From Rhodocytophaga aerolata (lineage in GTDB: Bacteria > Bacteroidota > Bacteroidia > Cytophagales > 172606-1), in assembly GCF_030503435.1 (NCBI RefSeq), contig NZ_JAUKPO010000013.1, positions 151,062 to 215,061 of the forward strand: a stretch of DNA of 64,000 nucleotides. The letters are read 5' to 3'. The notes beneath the pieces were generated by a model. The model was not told where the DNA came from. It did not search any database and worked only from the letters and a program-made list of their open reading frames with translations. Positions 8,128 through 17,962 of this stretch are shown piece after piece. How positions within the stretch are numbered: the stretch's first letter is position 1; each line of letters begins with the position of its first letter. A program made the position numbers and the translations under genes.

Positions 8128-10638
8128 TTAAAGTTTGAATTGGGTAGTCACAAAAATACCAAATTTGCGCACGCCTGGTTGATTCAAATACGTAAGTCTA
8201 TGTACAGCATCTATACGTATAAATTTGAATATGTTTTCAATGCCATAACCTACTTCTACATAAGGCATGGAACCCAGGGGTTGGATGGGGGGGAGAATGG
8301 AAGACTGGTTTACTGTCTGTGGATATAAATGTAAATTTTCTTCGCGTAAACTTCCCTTAAGCACGTTAGCTGTTGCCAGCATACGCCATTTTAATTTTCG
8401 CATCAGGGGAATTCTGTTAAAAAGGAGTCCTTCAAAATTATGCTGATAATTCAATGATACATATTGATCACTGGAAAATTCAAAATAATTCATCAGGTTG
8501 TAAGAGGACGAGTTATAAAAATATGTTTGATTTCCCAAATGGTTGAAAAGCAGTGGGTAAGGCAATTTTCCGGGGATATACGCTGCATTAATGGCATAGT
8601 AGGATCTTCCCAGAATTCCTAAACGAACATCCTGGCTGGCAGTCAGGCTGAATTTGTGATAACTAAAGTCCCCACCCAATATGCCTTTTAACCCAAGTGT
8701 GTATTGCAGCGAAATCACAGGTTTATTTGTCCCTAAGCTAATGCGTTCATTATCATTTTGCAAGAATGTTTCATCTTTGGTAATTCTTGTTTCCATCACA
8801 AGTTCGGTAGTAGAGAACCTGGTTAACAAAGGGGAGTTATCGCCATCTTCCGGATTTTTAAGGTAAGAAAAGTTATACAATGGATTGAAATCCATTTGCC
8901 GGAGTTTTATGCGCTGAGTAATGCCTTTCCTTACATCTGTTTGCACATAGAAGGTGTTTTCAGTACTCATAAATGGCCTTCGCAAAGTGCCAAACCGGGA
9001 GGCTGTCAGCAGCAACGTATTGTCATAAATATCATCGGTAAGCAAGCCGATTCTTTCCAGGTCGTAGCGGCGTTTAATTCCGGCTATTGTCCAGGGCTTT
9101 CGTGAGATAATCCGCTGTAACTCGGCACTGTATTTTAGCCTGGTATCTTTGGTTCCATAAGCCGCATACGCCTTTACTACCCATTTTCTGCTAAAATCTG
9201 CATTGGTCTTAAACCCAAGCTGAAATCTATGTCCTTCTACGGTATTCAGACCATAAGCCAGTACATATGGGCCCACATCTACCGGGCCAACTTTTTTGTA
9301 CCCATTTATGGCAATATTTAAGATTTCAACATAGGTTTTAACAGTAGGTAGGTTTCTGACAGAATCAATCATCACATACACATTTTTTTCTGTAGAGGTT
9401 AATGAATCGTGTCTTTTCGCATCCCAATACCCTGCTTCCTTTTGCTGGGCATCTTCAGCTAGTTCCAGGGGTACGTCATAAAATTTAAGATCTTTGGGTT
9501 GGTTTATTTTGAAGTTTTTATTGGAGGTGTAAAACTTAGCGAGCATACCCGGTGATTCATCCCGTATTTCAGCTACATCAATTAAGACCCGGGTGCGTGA
9601 GGGGAGCCAGGCGTTTCCGCTAGTTGGCTCTAATTCCTGCTGAATTTTTATTTTTTCCACAAAATTCAGATTTGCCCCTTTGCCCACTGTTACATCAATT
9701 TGTTTTAAGGCATATGTTTTACTTTCTATCCACATGGTGCCGCTAAATGCCAGATCTTGTACCCGTTTGGGGGTAAAATCTATCCGGTAACACCAATGTT
9801 CGCCTACATACAAACTATCATTCAATAAAAAATCATAGGATGCTTTCCAGCCATCGGCCATTGGCGAAACAAAATCTTTTTCTAATATATTAAGCCAGTT
9901 ATTGTAAAAATTGTATTCCTGAAAAGAAGAACCTACTAGCTGAGAAAGCAAACTGCCATCCTGCATGCCAATACCTGTGATGTTGGTTTTCAAAATAAAC
10001 TCCCGCTTCTTTTGAGGAGTTTTGCGGTAATAAACATTAGAAAGCGACTCGGATATAAAAATGGGAAGAATGGGTTTGCCATCTTCCCCCGCAATTCGCT
10101 CAATACTATCCATCACCTGGGTTATTTTCTGCAAGGTTTTGTTACGCCTGAGCTTTTCAGAAAGGTGGTCTATATCAAATTCTATTTTATTGTAACTTTC
10201 ATATTCATACGCACTCAGTGATCTTTTATCGTTTTTGTCTTTATTTTTAATCACATTCCGCATGATTGGGAAAGCAGGATTTTCTCCGGCTACCACAACT
10301 ACTTCATCCAGTTTTACTTCGTTGGAAGATAATTGGAAGTCAATCACCTGATTGCCAAGCGAGCGGTTAACGTATTTGGTTTTTGCTATATAGCCAATGT
10401 AGGAAGCAACCAGCGAGTCAGTAGGTGTGGAGGTAGTAATGGAATAATAGCCATCAAAATCTGTAGTTTTACCGATAGAAGTTCCTTTGAAAAAAACATT
10501 GACAAAAGGCATTCCATCCCCAGTTTCGGCATCAGTAACCCGGCCTTTAATCTGAATGCTTTGTGCATTAGCAAAAGTGGATATTACCATGAATAACCAA
10601 AAGGCAATATAATTGAAAGCTGGTCGGTGGATGAACAT
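8128..10638 (-). CDS. DUF5686 outer-membrane protein with carboxypeptidase-regulatory-like domain
   Basis: 836 residues with a signal peptide ending near STFANAQ. Residues about 28-110 form a CarboxypepD_reg-like beta-sandwich (IQIKGRVTDAETGDGMPFVN, TDFDGYYSI), as at the start of SusC-type proteins. The rest matches DUF5686, a large beta-rich domain probably forming an outer-membrane barrel. It ends with an alternating aromatic strand (FGIFVTTQFKL), typical of barrel C-termini. There is no TonB box or plug domain, so it is not a TonB receptor. Function is not established. It stands alone, with its own upstream spacer. Confidence 0.85.
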   Translation of the reverse strand: MFIHRPAFNYIAFWLFMVISTFANAQSIQIKGRVTDAETGDGMPFVNVFFKGTSIGKTTDFDGYYSITTSTPTDSLVASYIGYIAKTKYVNRSLGNQVIDFQLSSNEVKLDEVVVVAGENPAFPIMRNVIKNKDKNDKRSLSAYEYESYNKIEFDIDHLSEKLRRNKTLQKITQVMDSIERIAGEDGKPILPIFISESLSNVYYRKTPQKKREFILKTNITGIGMQDGSLLSQLVGSSFQEYNFYNNWLNILEKDFVSPMADGWKASYDFLLNDSLYVGEHWCYRIDFTPKRVQDLAFSGTMWIESKTYALKQIDVTVGKGANLNFVEKIKIQQELEPTSGNAWLPSRTRVLIDVAEIRDESPGMLAKFYTSNKNFKINQPKDLKFYDVPLELAEDAQQKEAGYWDAKRHDSLTSTEKNVYVMIDSVRNLPTVKTYVEILNIAINGYKKVGPVDVGPYVLAYGLNTVEGHRFQLGFKTNADFSRKWVVKAYAAYGTKDTRLKYSAELQRIISRKPWTIAGIKRRYDLERIGLLTDDIYDNTLLLTASRFGTLRRPFMSTENTFYVQTDVRKGITQRIKLRQMDFNPLYNFSYLKNPEDGDNSPLLTRFSTTELVMETRITKDETFLQNDNERISLGTNKPVISLQYTLGLKGILGGDFSYHKFSLTASQDVRLGILGRSYYAINAAYIPGKLPYPLLFNHLGNQTYFYNSSSYNLMNYFEFSSDQYVSLNYQHNFEGLLFNRIPLMRKLKWRMLATANVLKGSLREENLHLYPQTVNQSSILPPIQPLGSMPYVEVGYGIENIFKFIRIDAVHRLTYLNQPGVRKFGIFVTTQFKL

Positions 10639-10940
10639 TCAGGTATAGAAATGCAAGGCAACTAAATTACGGAAATTCCTTAGAAAAGTAGCTATATTTA
10701 TTTTAACGGTCTGAAATTGATTTGATAATGCTTTATTATAGTGTATGAAAGTAATGTACTGGTTTAGTTATTTCCTTAGTCTCTAAAATTATAAGGAAAC
10801 AGTAGTATCTACTCTGGAATGTAATTTTTTTAATCATAAATATAATTAACAGTACTTTAACCGGAGTAGTTTTATAAGAAATTAGACAAGTACAAAAATA
10901 CAAGCAACCTATATGCAGGTATAATGGCTGTAGAACTATA
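10639..10940. other. Intergenic region (about 300 bp)
   Basis: AT-rich sequence between the DUF5686 gene start and the parC terminator. It contains a weak hairpin (TTTCCTTA/TAAGGAAA, about 10770-10798). It must hold the DUF5686 promoter on the minus strand, but no perfect TAnnTTTG element is obvious and there is no ORF. Confidence 0.4.
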
Positions 10941-10973
10941 AAAAAAGGCAGGTTCTAAGCCTGCCTTTTTTTA
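10941..10973 (-). terminator. Rho-independent terminator of parC
   Basis: Stem AGGCAGG/CCTGCCT (with flanking A and T runs) directly after and touching the parC stop codon. The hairpin is symmetric, but only the minus-strand transcript ends here. Confidence 0.85.
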
Positions 10974-13565
10974 AAATATACCTAGTTGGTTAATATTCAT
11001 TGTACCATTTTCGTCTTTTTTATCCTTATCGGTGGGCGGATGTATAATGAGCCGGTCTATATCTTTTTCAGGTTTACTCGCCAAAAGTTTAACCCGTAAG
11101 ACCTTATAACTGGAAAGTTTTGTTCCTATGGCTTTCCAGCCACTTACTTTTGTAAGTAAATCCAGGTCAAAGGTGTCGGTTTCTTCTTTATCTTTAGGGC
11201 TTTTCTTGAAAGAAACTTCAACCTGTGGTTTTGGGTCAGAAGTGACCACTACCAGTTTAGAGCCTTTGGCATCCGAGATAAAGGAGAATTTCTTATCTAC
11301 GCCTTTGGTTTCTATGCGGAAGCGCTTCACAAAGAAGTTAGCCTGGTTGCCATCATAATGAATAGCCGAAATTATGGTATTGGGGTCAAACTTTTCAATC
11401 AGCAGAATGTCATTGGGCTCGTAGCGGTTGGTAAGTTCGTAATTGGTTAGTTCATACTGTCCGTCTTTATAAATAACCAGAATGTTCTGCTCCCCATCAA
11501 ACTTGCCTAGTTTCCGGCCGCGGCCATCTGTATTCAATCTGCCAATGGTTTCATCGTACCAGATGTTCAAGCCACCCATCGTAGAAACTCCCTCTGATTT
11601 AAGGCTGACTTTCCGAACCGGATATTTGGTAAGAATATTTCCCTGGGCTCCTCGTCCTTTTATTTCCAGCTCAGCAAAATTGAAGTCGAAATTTTTTACC
11701 TTCGCTTTGCAGGCTGCTGTCAGGTTCACTGTAACAATCTCCGCTTCGGCATTCGGATTAGCTGTGAAGTAAAGTACTTTGGAGCCCGGATTTCCTTTTG
11801 TCAGTTCATATTCCCGGTCGCGTGTAACGGCCGTCACCTGAAACCGCTTTACATAGGAAGTGCCTTCTTTGCCATCTGTATAGATCAGATTATATACCAT
11901 GCGTTCGTCGTTTTTCTTGAAGACACTCGCATATATAATATCTTTTCCGACAAAAAGTTTGTCTTGTATTTTGCTCACTACACATTTTCCATCCCGGCGG
12001 AATACGATCACATCATCAATATCCGAACAATCGCCTATATGTTCAACATTTTCATCTTTTTTAAGGCCAAACCCAATAAAACCTTCTTTCCGGTTTACAT
12101 AAAGTTTGTGGTTAGCCGCCGCAACAGCTGTAGCAGCAATGGTATTAAATGTGCGAATTTCTGTTTTCCGTTCCCTCCCTTTGCCATATTTTTTCAGCAG
12201 TTCCCGGAAATAATTGATGGCAAACTTAGTCAGATTAGCCAGGTTCTGGTCTGTTTCTTCAAGTTCTTCTTGAAGCCTTTTCATCAACTCATCTGCCTTA
12301 AAAGAATCGTATCTGGAAATCCGTTTAATCTTTATTTCCGTTAAGCGGACTATATCTTCTACGGTGATGGCTCTATAAAACTGCTTTTTATATTTATCCA
12401 GGGCTTTATCAATTGTGCTAATGACAGCATCCCATGTTTCACACTCTTCAATTTTGCGGTAAATTCTGTTTTCAATGAAGATTTTTTCCAGAGAGGCATA
12501 CAGAAGTTTTTCTAACAATTCGGCCCGGCGAATTTCTAGTTCTTGTTTCAGCAGCCTTACTGTATTATCGGTATTTATTTTTAGCAGTTCATTTACACTT
12601 ATGAAATGAGGCTTTTCTCCAATGATGACGCAGGTATTGGGAGAAATAGAAACTTCGCAATCGGTAAAGGCATACAGGGCATCTATGGTAATGTCGGGCG
12701 AAACGTTGGGAGCCAGCTGTACTTGTATTTCTACATCTTTGGCTGTATTATCTACTACTTTCTTGATTTTAATTTTGCCGGAATCGTTGGCTTTTATAAT
12801 AGAGTCAATCAACTGATTAGTAGTTACGCCAAACGGTACATCCTTGATAGCTAGTGTCTTCTTGTCTAGTTCTTCTATCTTTGCTCGAACACGTATTTTT
12901 CCACCCCGCTGGCCTTCATTGTATTGCGTGATATCAATAAGCCCACCTGTCTGGAAATCGGGATAAATGGTAATGTCTTTCCCTTTCAGTAGATCAATGG
13001 ATGCTTCAATAAGTTCGCAGAAGTTGTGGGGCATTACTTTAGTTGACAGACCTACGGCAATACCTTCTACCCCTTGAGCCAGTAGCAGGGGAAACTTCAC
13101 TGGAAGTGTTACGGGTTCTTTTTTACGTCCGTCATAGGAGAGTTGCCATTGTGTGGTATCTGGGTTAAATACTACATCTAATGCAAATTTCGAAAGCCTG
13201 GCTTCGATATAGCGGCTCGCGGCCGCTCCATCTCCGGTACGTACATCGCCCCAATTTCCCTGGGTGTCTATTAGTAAATCTTTCTGGCCCATATTCACCA
13301 TGGCTTCATTAATGGAAGCATCACCATGGGGATGGTATTGCATGGTCTGGCCTATGATATTAGCTACTTTATTATACCTGCCATCATCCATTTCCTTCAT
13401 GGCGTGCAGGATTCTCCGCTGCACAGGTTTCAGGCCATCTTCAACGGCAGGTACGGCTCTTTCCAGAATTACATAAGAAGCATAATCCAGGAACCAGTTT
13501 TCGTACATTCCTGATACCAGTACAGCATCGTGCAAGGATTCATTTGACTGATTGTTGTTTTCCAT
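10971..13565 (-). CDS. parC: DNA topoisomerase IV subunit A
   Basis: 864 residues; the breakage-reunion subunit of the type IIA topoisomerase that decatenates chromosomes. The active-site tyrosine is Y119 in AAASRYIEARLSKFA. The conserved YHPHGDASINEAMV helix (78-90) is the quinolone-interacting region. A long coiled-coil arm follows, then a C-terminal beta-pinwheel. It lacks a canonical GyrA box (QRRGGKG type), which separates it from the true gyrA at 48891. With parE at 14967 on the same strand the subunit assignment is consistent, although pheA lies between them. Confidence 0.93.
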   Translation of the reverse strand: MENNNQSNESLHDAVLVSGMYENWFLDYASYVILERAVPAVEDGLKPVQRRILHAMKEMDDGRYNKVANIIGQTMQYHPHGDASINEAMVNMGQKDLLIDTQGNWGDVRTGDGAAASRYIEARLSKFALDVVFNPDTTQWQLSYDGRKKEPVTLPVKFPLLLAQGVEGIAVGLSTKVMPHNFCELIEASIDLLKGKDITIYPDFQTGGLIDITQYNEGQRGGKIRVRAKIEELDKKTLAIKDVPFGVTTNQLIDSIIKANDSGKIKIKKVVDNTAKDVEIQVQLAPNVSPDITIDALYAFTDCEVSISPNTCVIIGEKPHFISVNELLKINTDNTVRLLKQELEIRRAELLEKLLYASLEKIFIENRIYRKIEECETWDAVISTIDKALDKYKKQFYRAITVEDIVRLTEIKIKRISRYDSFKADELMKRLQEELEETDQNLANLTKFAINYFRELLKKYGKGRERKTEIRTFNTIAATAVAAANHKLYVNRKEGFIGFGLKKDENVEHIGDCSDIDDVIVFRRDGKCVVSKIQDKLFVGKDIIYASVFKKNDERMVYNLIYTDGKEGTSYVKRFQVTAVTRDREYELTKGNPGSKVLYFTANPNAEAEIVTVNLTAACKAKVKNFDFNFAELEIKGRGAQGNILTKYPVRKVSLKSEGVSTMGGLNIWYDETIGRLNTDGRGRKLGKFDGEQNILVIYKDGQYELTNYELTNRYEPNDILLIEKFDPNTIISAIHYDGNQANFFVKRFRIETKGVDKKFSFISDAKGSKLVVVTSDPKPQVEVSFKKSPKDKEETDTFDLDLLTKVSGWKAIGTKLSSYKVLRVKLLASKPEKDIDRLIIHPPTDKDKKDENGTMNINQLGIF

Positions 13566-13654
13566 GTACTACTATTCTATCTATTTAGACACTTACGGCT
13601 TAGTAAGCGAACGGTACAAAATATGTTTTTTATTTTAGGATTTTATTTATGGTA

Positions 13655-13742
13655 ACCTAACAAATTATTAGTAAACTGAATTGGTGTGTTATCTAATATT
13701 ACACTATATTATGCGAAGGTTATATCTAATAATTTGTTAGGT
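13655..13742. repeat. 17-bp perfect inverted repeat with 54-bp spacer
   Basis: ACCTAACAAATTATTAG at 13655-13671 is repeated exactly in inverted orientation at 13726-13742. It lies between the parC start and the pheA stop. The arms are not followed by a T-run, so it is a poor terminator. The size (88 bp) and terminal inverted arms would suit a miniature mobile element remnant or a DNA-binding site pair. No second copy is visible in this window. Confidence 0.6.
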
Positions 13743-13783
13743 AAGCTATTGATGTTTAGGGTATTATAAATTTATTTTTGCCA

Positions 13784-14854
13784 CTAAGATAATTTTAAAT
13801 AACTACCTAGCCATTTCACATGAGAGGTGTGTTTTTGTAAAATTTCCTGGACCTTCTCATCTTCAATATGCCCGTCAAAATCTATGTAAAACCACGATCT
13901 GAATTTTTCATCTGCTCTGGTTGGCCGGCTTTCGATCTTGGTCAGGTTGATTTGTCTTTCGTTAAACTCCTGTAGAAAAGAGGCCAGACTACCTGGCTTC
14001 TCTGGTAAATCTACCACCAATGAGGTTTTGTCTTTGCCTGTGTTCTGGTTAGTAAAGTCTTTACTAATAATCAGGAAGCGGGTTCGGTTATATTGTCCAT
14101 CTTCAATGTTTTCGAACAAAATGGGAACCCCAAACAGCTTGGCCGCAATATGCGAGCAGATGGCAGCACTATTTGGTTCAGTTGAAACAATTCTGGCAGC
14201 TTTAGAGGTAGATTCAATAGGAATTAAATCTACTTGGTTTACATCCAGGTATTCATTGAGAAATCGCTGGCATTGGCGGAAAGCTATATCTTTGGAATAC
14301 ACCCGTTTGACCTCCTGCAGAGTATGGCATTTGGTTGCAAAGGTATGATGTATGGGCAACAGCACTTCAGCTACAATTTTTATATCTAGTTCATACAGTA
14401 AATCGATTGTTTCATTGACAATGCCTTCCCGGTTGTTTTCAATGGGAACTACGCCAAATCTTACCCTTCCTGTATCCACACTTTCAAATACGGACCGGAT
14501 GCTTGGCAGGGAAATATAATCACTCATGGCACCAAAGCGGCTTTCGGCTGCCTGATGTGTAAAACTTCCTTCCGGCCCCAGATAAGAAATACGCTCAGGC
14601 AGTTCGATGTTGCGGCTAACAGCAAAAATTTCCAGATAGATGGCCTCTATCGCCGACCTGTTGAGTGTACGCCCTTGATTGAGTGCAGACAGACGGTCGA
14701 TAATGGCTTTTTCTCTTTCTGGCCGGTAGATGATAGTATTGGTAGCCCGTTTTAATTCGCCCACTTTTTTTACTATCTCCACACGTTTGTTCAGCAGCTC
14801 GAGCATTTGATTGTCAATTTCATCAATTTGCTGCCTGAGTTCTTGTAAATCCAT
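13784..14854 (-). CDS. pheA: Bifunctional chorismate mutase / prephenate dehydratase
   Basis: 356 residues in the standard three-part order. An AroQ-type chorismate mutase (about 1-85: LRQQIDEIDNQMLELLNKRV) is followed by prephenate dehydratase (about 88-270: ISYLGPEGSFTHQAA, then QYNRTRFLII with the catalytic Thr). An ACT domain (about 280-356: SLVVDLPEKPGSLASFLQEF, with ESRPTR) senses phenylalanine for feedback control. It converts chorismate to phenylpyruvate. It lies between parE (112 bp upstream) and parC, an unusual place for an amino-acid gene. No attenuator peptide is evident. Confidence 0.93.
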   Translation of the reverse strand: MDLQELRQQIDEIDNQMLELLNKRVEIVKKVGELKRATNTIIYRPEREKAIIDRLSALNQGRTLNRSAIEAIYLEIFAVSRNIELPERISYLGPEGSFTHQAAESRFGAMSDYISLPSIRSVFESVDTGRVRFGVVPIENNREGIVNETIDLLYELDIKIVAEVLLPIHHTFATKCHTLQEVKRVYSKDIAFRQCQRFLNEYLDVNQVDLIPIESTSKAARIVSTEPNSAAICSHIAAKLFGVPILFENIEDGQYNRTRFLIISKDFTNQNTGKDKTSLVVDLPEKPGSLASFLQEFNERQINLTKIESRPTRADEKFRSWFYIDFDGHIEDEKVQEILQKHTSHVKWLGSYLKLS

Positions 14855-14966
14855 GTAGGTGGTTGGTTGATATAAAAAATATTAAATTATACTTACTGAT
14901 AAACAGAGTATTACAACAAATGCTTCAAGAAGTGGTTTAAGCCTTTTAGCCTATACGTCTAGTATG

Positions 14967-16877
14967 CTAATCTGCTTCTACCACTTCAGCTTTTTCCAGC
15001 GGCAAGGTTTCAGCAGTGGTTAAATCTTTTTCAACCCGTAAGTTATCAATAATAAACCGCTGCCGTTCAGGGGTGTTCTTCCCCATATAATAAGTCAGCA
15101 GCTTGGTAATGGAGGTATCTTTATGCAGAATGATTGGTTCCAGCCGCATATCTTCTCCAATAAATTTACCGAACTCATCGGGAGAAATTTCTCCTAAGCC
15201 TTTGAATCGTGTAATCTCTGGCTTTGGCCCCAGTTTTTGAATAGCCTTCTGCCTTTCTTCGTCGGTGTAACAATAGATTGTCTGCTTCTTGTTTCTTACC
15301 CGGAAAAGAGGCGTTTCCAGAATATATAAATGGCCATTTTTTACCACATCCGGGAAGAACTGCAGGAAGAAGGTGAGCATCAGCAACCGGATGTGCATAC
15401 CATCTACGTCTGCATCGGTGGCAATTACTATTTTATTATACCGCAGGTTTTCTATACCATCTTCTATATCCAGGGCATGTTGCAGCAGGTTAAACTCTTC
15501 ATTTTCATATACTACTTTCTTGGTCAGGCCAAAGCAATTTAAAGGCTTACCCCGCAAACTGAATACAGCCTGGTATTGTACATCCCGGGATTTTGTAATA
15601 GAACCACTGGCCGAATCGCCTTCAGTAATAAACAAAGTAGAGTCAAACCTTCTGTCTTCTGCATTCTTATCCGTTTTGGCATCATTATAATGAATGCGGC
15701 AGTCGCGGAGTTTTTTGTTGTGCAGGTTTGCTTTTTTTGCCCGTTCATTTGCCAGCTTTTTTATGCCGGCTATTTCTTTACGCTCTCTTTCCGATTGTTT
15801 AATCCGTTTTTCCAGCGCATCCGCCACATCTTTGTGTTTGCGCAGGTAATCGTCCAGGTGTTTTTTGATAAAATCTCCGATATAGCCACGAACGGATGGA
15901 CCTTCTGGCGCCATATTTAAAGAGCCTAGTTTGGTTTTGGTTTGCGACTCAAATACTGGTTCCTGTACCCGTACACTAATGGCACCAATAATAGAGGCCC
16001 GGATATCGGAGGCTTCATATTTGGTTTTAAAAACTTCCCGGATAGTATCTACCACTGCTTCCCGCATAGCGGCTAAATGGGTACCTCCTTGGGTGGTATA
16101 CTGCCCGTTCACAAAGGAGTAATACTCTTCCCCATATTCATTCCCGTGTGTCAAGGCCAGTTCAATATCATCTCCCTTTAAATGAATTATAGGATATCGT
16201 AGGCTGTCAGCGTCAGTTTTGCGAAGGAGAAGATCTAATAATCCTTTTTCTGAAAAGTATTTTTTGCCATTGAAAATCAACGTTAACCCTGCATTCAGGA
16301 AGGCATAGTTCCAGATCTGATTTTCCAGATACTGGGGGATAAAATGGTAGTGCTTAAAAATGGTATTATCCGGCTCAAATATCATTAAGGTCCCATTTTT
16401 CTGGGTAGTTGCCGTATCTTTGGATTCCATTTTAAGGATGCCTCTTTCAAATTCGGCCAGTCTCGTTTTACCATCCCTAAAAGATTGTACCCTAAAATAA
16501 GTAGACAAGGCATTTACTGCTTTGGTACCCACGCCATTCAAACCCACTGATTTCTGAAAGGCACCAGAGTCGTATTTTCCACCAGTATTTATTTTGGAGA
16601 CACAATCAATCATTTTACCGAGCGGAATGCCCCGGCCATAATCCCGTACTTCTACCCGGTGTTCGGAGATGGTGATTTCGATTTTACTCCCAAACCCCAT
16701 CACATGTTCATCTATGGAATTATCTATAATTTCTTTTACCAGTACATAGATGCCATCATCCTGTGAAGACCCATCGCCCAGCTTTCCTATGTACATACCT
16801 GGCCTTAAACGGATGTGTTCCCGCCAGTCCAGAGATTTAATACTATCTTCGGTGTAATTATGTGTAATTTCTGCCAT
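14967..16877 (-). CDS. parE: DNA topoisomerase IV subunit B
   Basis: 636 residues, typical ParE length. GHKL ATPase motifs are [19 protein letters not shown] and [14 protein letters not shown]. The TOPRIM domain has EGDSASGS and the metal-binding DADVDGMHI. The C-terminus keeps [10 protein letters not shown]. It supplies ATP-driven gate closing to ParC. It is first in the minus-strand series parE-pheA-parC, so its promoter should lie in 16878-17467. Confidence 0.94.
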   Translation of the reverse strand: MAEITHNYTEDSIKSLDWREHIRLRPGMYIGKLGDGSSQDDGIYVLVKEIIDNSIDEHVMGFGSKIEITISEHRVEVRDYGRGIPLGKMIDCVSKINTGGKYDSGAFQKSVGLNGVGTKAVNALSTYFRVQSFRDGKTRLAEFERGILKMESKDTATTQKNGTLMIFEPDNTIFKHYHFIPQYLENQIWNYAFLNAGLTLIFNGKKYFSEKGLLDLLLRKTDADSLRYPIIHLKGDDIELALTHGNEYGEEYYSFVNGQYTTQGGTHLAAMREAVVDTIREVFKTKYEASDIRASIIGAISVRVQEPVFESQTKTKLGSLNMAPEGPSVRGYIGDFIKKHLDDYLRKHKDVADALEKRIKQSERERKEIAGIKKLANERAKKANLHNKKLRDCRIHYNDAKTDKNAEDRRFDSTLFITEGDSASGSITKSRDVQYQAVFSLRGKPLNCFGLTKKVVYENEEFNLLQHALDIEDGIENLRYNKIVIATDADVDGMHIRLLMLTFFLQFFPDVVKNGHLYILETPLFRVRNKKQTIYCYTDEERQKAIQKLGPKPEITRFKGLGEISPDEFGKFIGEDMRLEPIILHKDTSITKLLTYYMGKNTPERQRFIIDNLRVEKDLTTAETLPLEKAEVVEAD

Positions 16878-17467
16878 ATCTATAAAACCAGTTATCTGTG
16901 TGGTATTCCCTGATAACTATAGCTTGTGTTTAGGTTGCGTTTGCAAATTAAATAAAATACTAAAACAGCAAATCCATCCAGGGAGTGCTGTAGTTTTAGA
17001 ATTGAATCAAAATAAAGGAATCCAGTTTAAATATACAAAATTTGTCAAGTGTTTTTGTGAATATACTATAGGACTTTTGTTGTCTACCTCTGGCCCTTCT
17101 ATCATCCGTAAAGATACTCAAATTCCTTATCTATTAAAATTATTTACCAGGATTTCATTTCGAAGCTGGGAGTCTATACAATATAAATTGTATAAGAATT
17201 TTCAACTGTTTTAGAATGAAAAAACATTTCTGGTAAGAGAAAAAAATTAAGCCAACCTATGGGAGAAAACAACAGTTACTCTTGCAAAAAAATATCTATT
17301 GCTTGCAGATCCTTTGAAAAGAAAGTATCCTTTTTTATTTTGCTATCCTAGCAAATTCTGTAATTTTAAAGGGAATTCTTTTAACAATATCCATACAGTT
17401 GAAAGTCACTTATCCGCAAATACTTATTCTTTCTTATAGCTACATACTATAGCACCATTTCTGATTT
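16878..17467. other. Divergent intergenic region (590 bp)
   Basis: Long AT-rich spacer between parE (minus) and the molybdenum hydroxylase operon (plus). On the minus strand near 16940-16990 there is a TTTG box about 18 bp before TAATTTG, one base short of the TAnnTTTG consensus, a plausible parE promoter. The open frame at 16900-17214 has non-coding composition and I do not call it. No hairpin or RNA gene is recognised. Confidence 0.4.
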
Positions 17468-17962
17468 ATGGCAAATTTCACCTTAACTATTAATGGGGAA
17501 CAGCACCAGGTAGATGTTGACCCACAAATGCCCCTCCTGTGGGTTATCCGGGATTTTGTAGGCCTTACTGGTACAAAGTTTGGCTGTGGCATAGCCCAAT
17601 GCGGAGCCTGCACTGTGCACCTGGATGGCAATGCAACCAGATCTTGTGTATTGCCTGTTTCTGCAGTGGCCGACAAGCAAATTACAACTATTGAAGGCTT
17701 GTCCACAGAAAAGTCGCATCCCTTACAGAAAGCCTGGATCGAACACCAGGTACCTCAATGTGGGTATTGCCAGTCCGGACAACTGATGTCTGCGGCTGCG
17801 TTATTAAAGCAGAAACCTAAACCTACCGATGCAGATATAGATACAGCTATGCAAGGAAATATCTGCCGCTGTGGAACCTATGTACGGATACGCAAAGCCA
17901 TACATTCGGCCGCCAATCTCATGAGCGATGCAACACCTACCAATAAAACAGGCAAACCATGA
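17468..17962 (+). CDS. 2Fe-2S subunit of molybdenum hydroxylase (IorA-like)
   Basis: 164 residues. Two 2Fe-2S centres are complete: a plant-ferredoxin-type site (C40, C45, C48 and C60, within [13 protein letters not shown]) and the C-terminal alpha-helical site (C98, C101, C133, C135, within CGYCQSGQ and [10 protein letters not shown]). It passes electrons from the molybdopterin subunit to an acceptor, here probably the cytochrome c encoded downstream. It has no signal peptide of its own; relatives are carried through the Tat pore by the signal-bearing large subunit. It overlaps that gene by 4 bp. The substrate class is isoquinoline- or aldehyde-type; the exact substrate is unknown. Confidence 0.92.
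   Translation: MANFTLTINGEQHQVDVDPQMPLLWVIRDFVGLTGTKFGCGIAQCGACTVHLDGNATRSCVLPVSAVADKQITTIEGLSTEKSHPLQKAWIEHQVPQCGYCQSGQLMSAAALLKQKPKPTDADIDTAMQGNICRCGTYVRIRKAIHSAANLMSDATPTNKTGKP

Noticed and set aside
16900..17214. 104-residue plus-strand ORF in the parE upstream spacer
   Set aside because: Starts with GTG, contains no domain-like pattern and reads as AT-rich intergenic sequence that should hold promoters.
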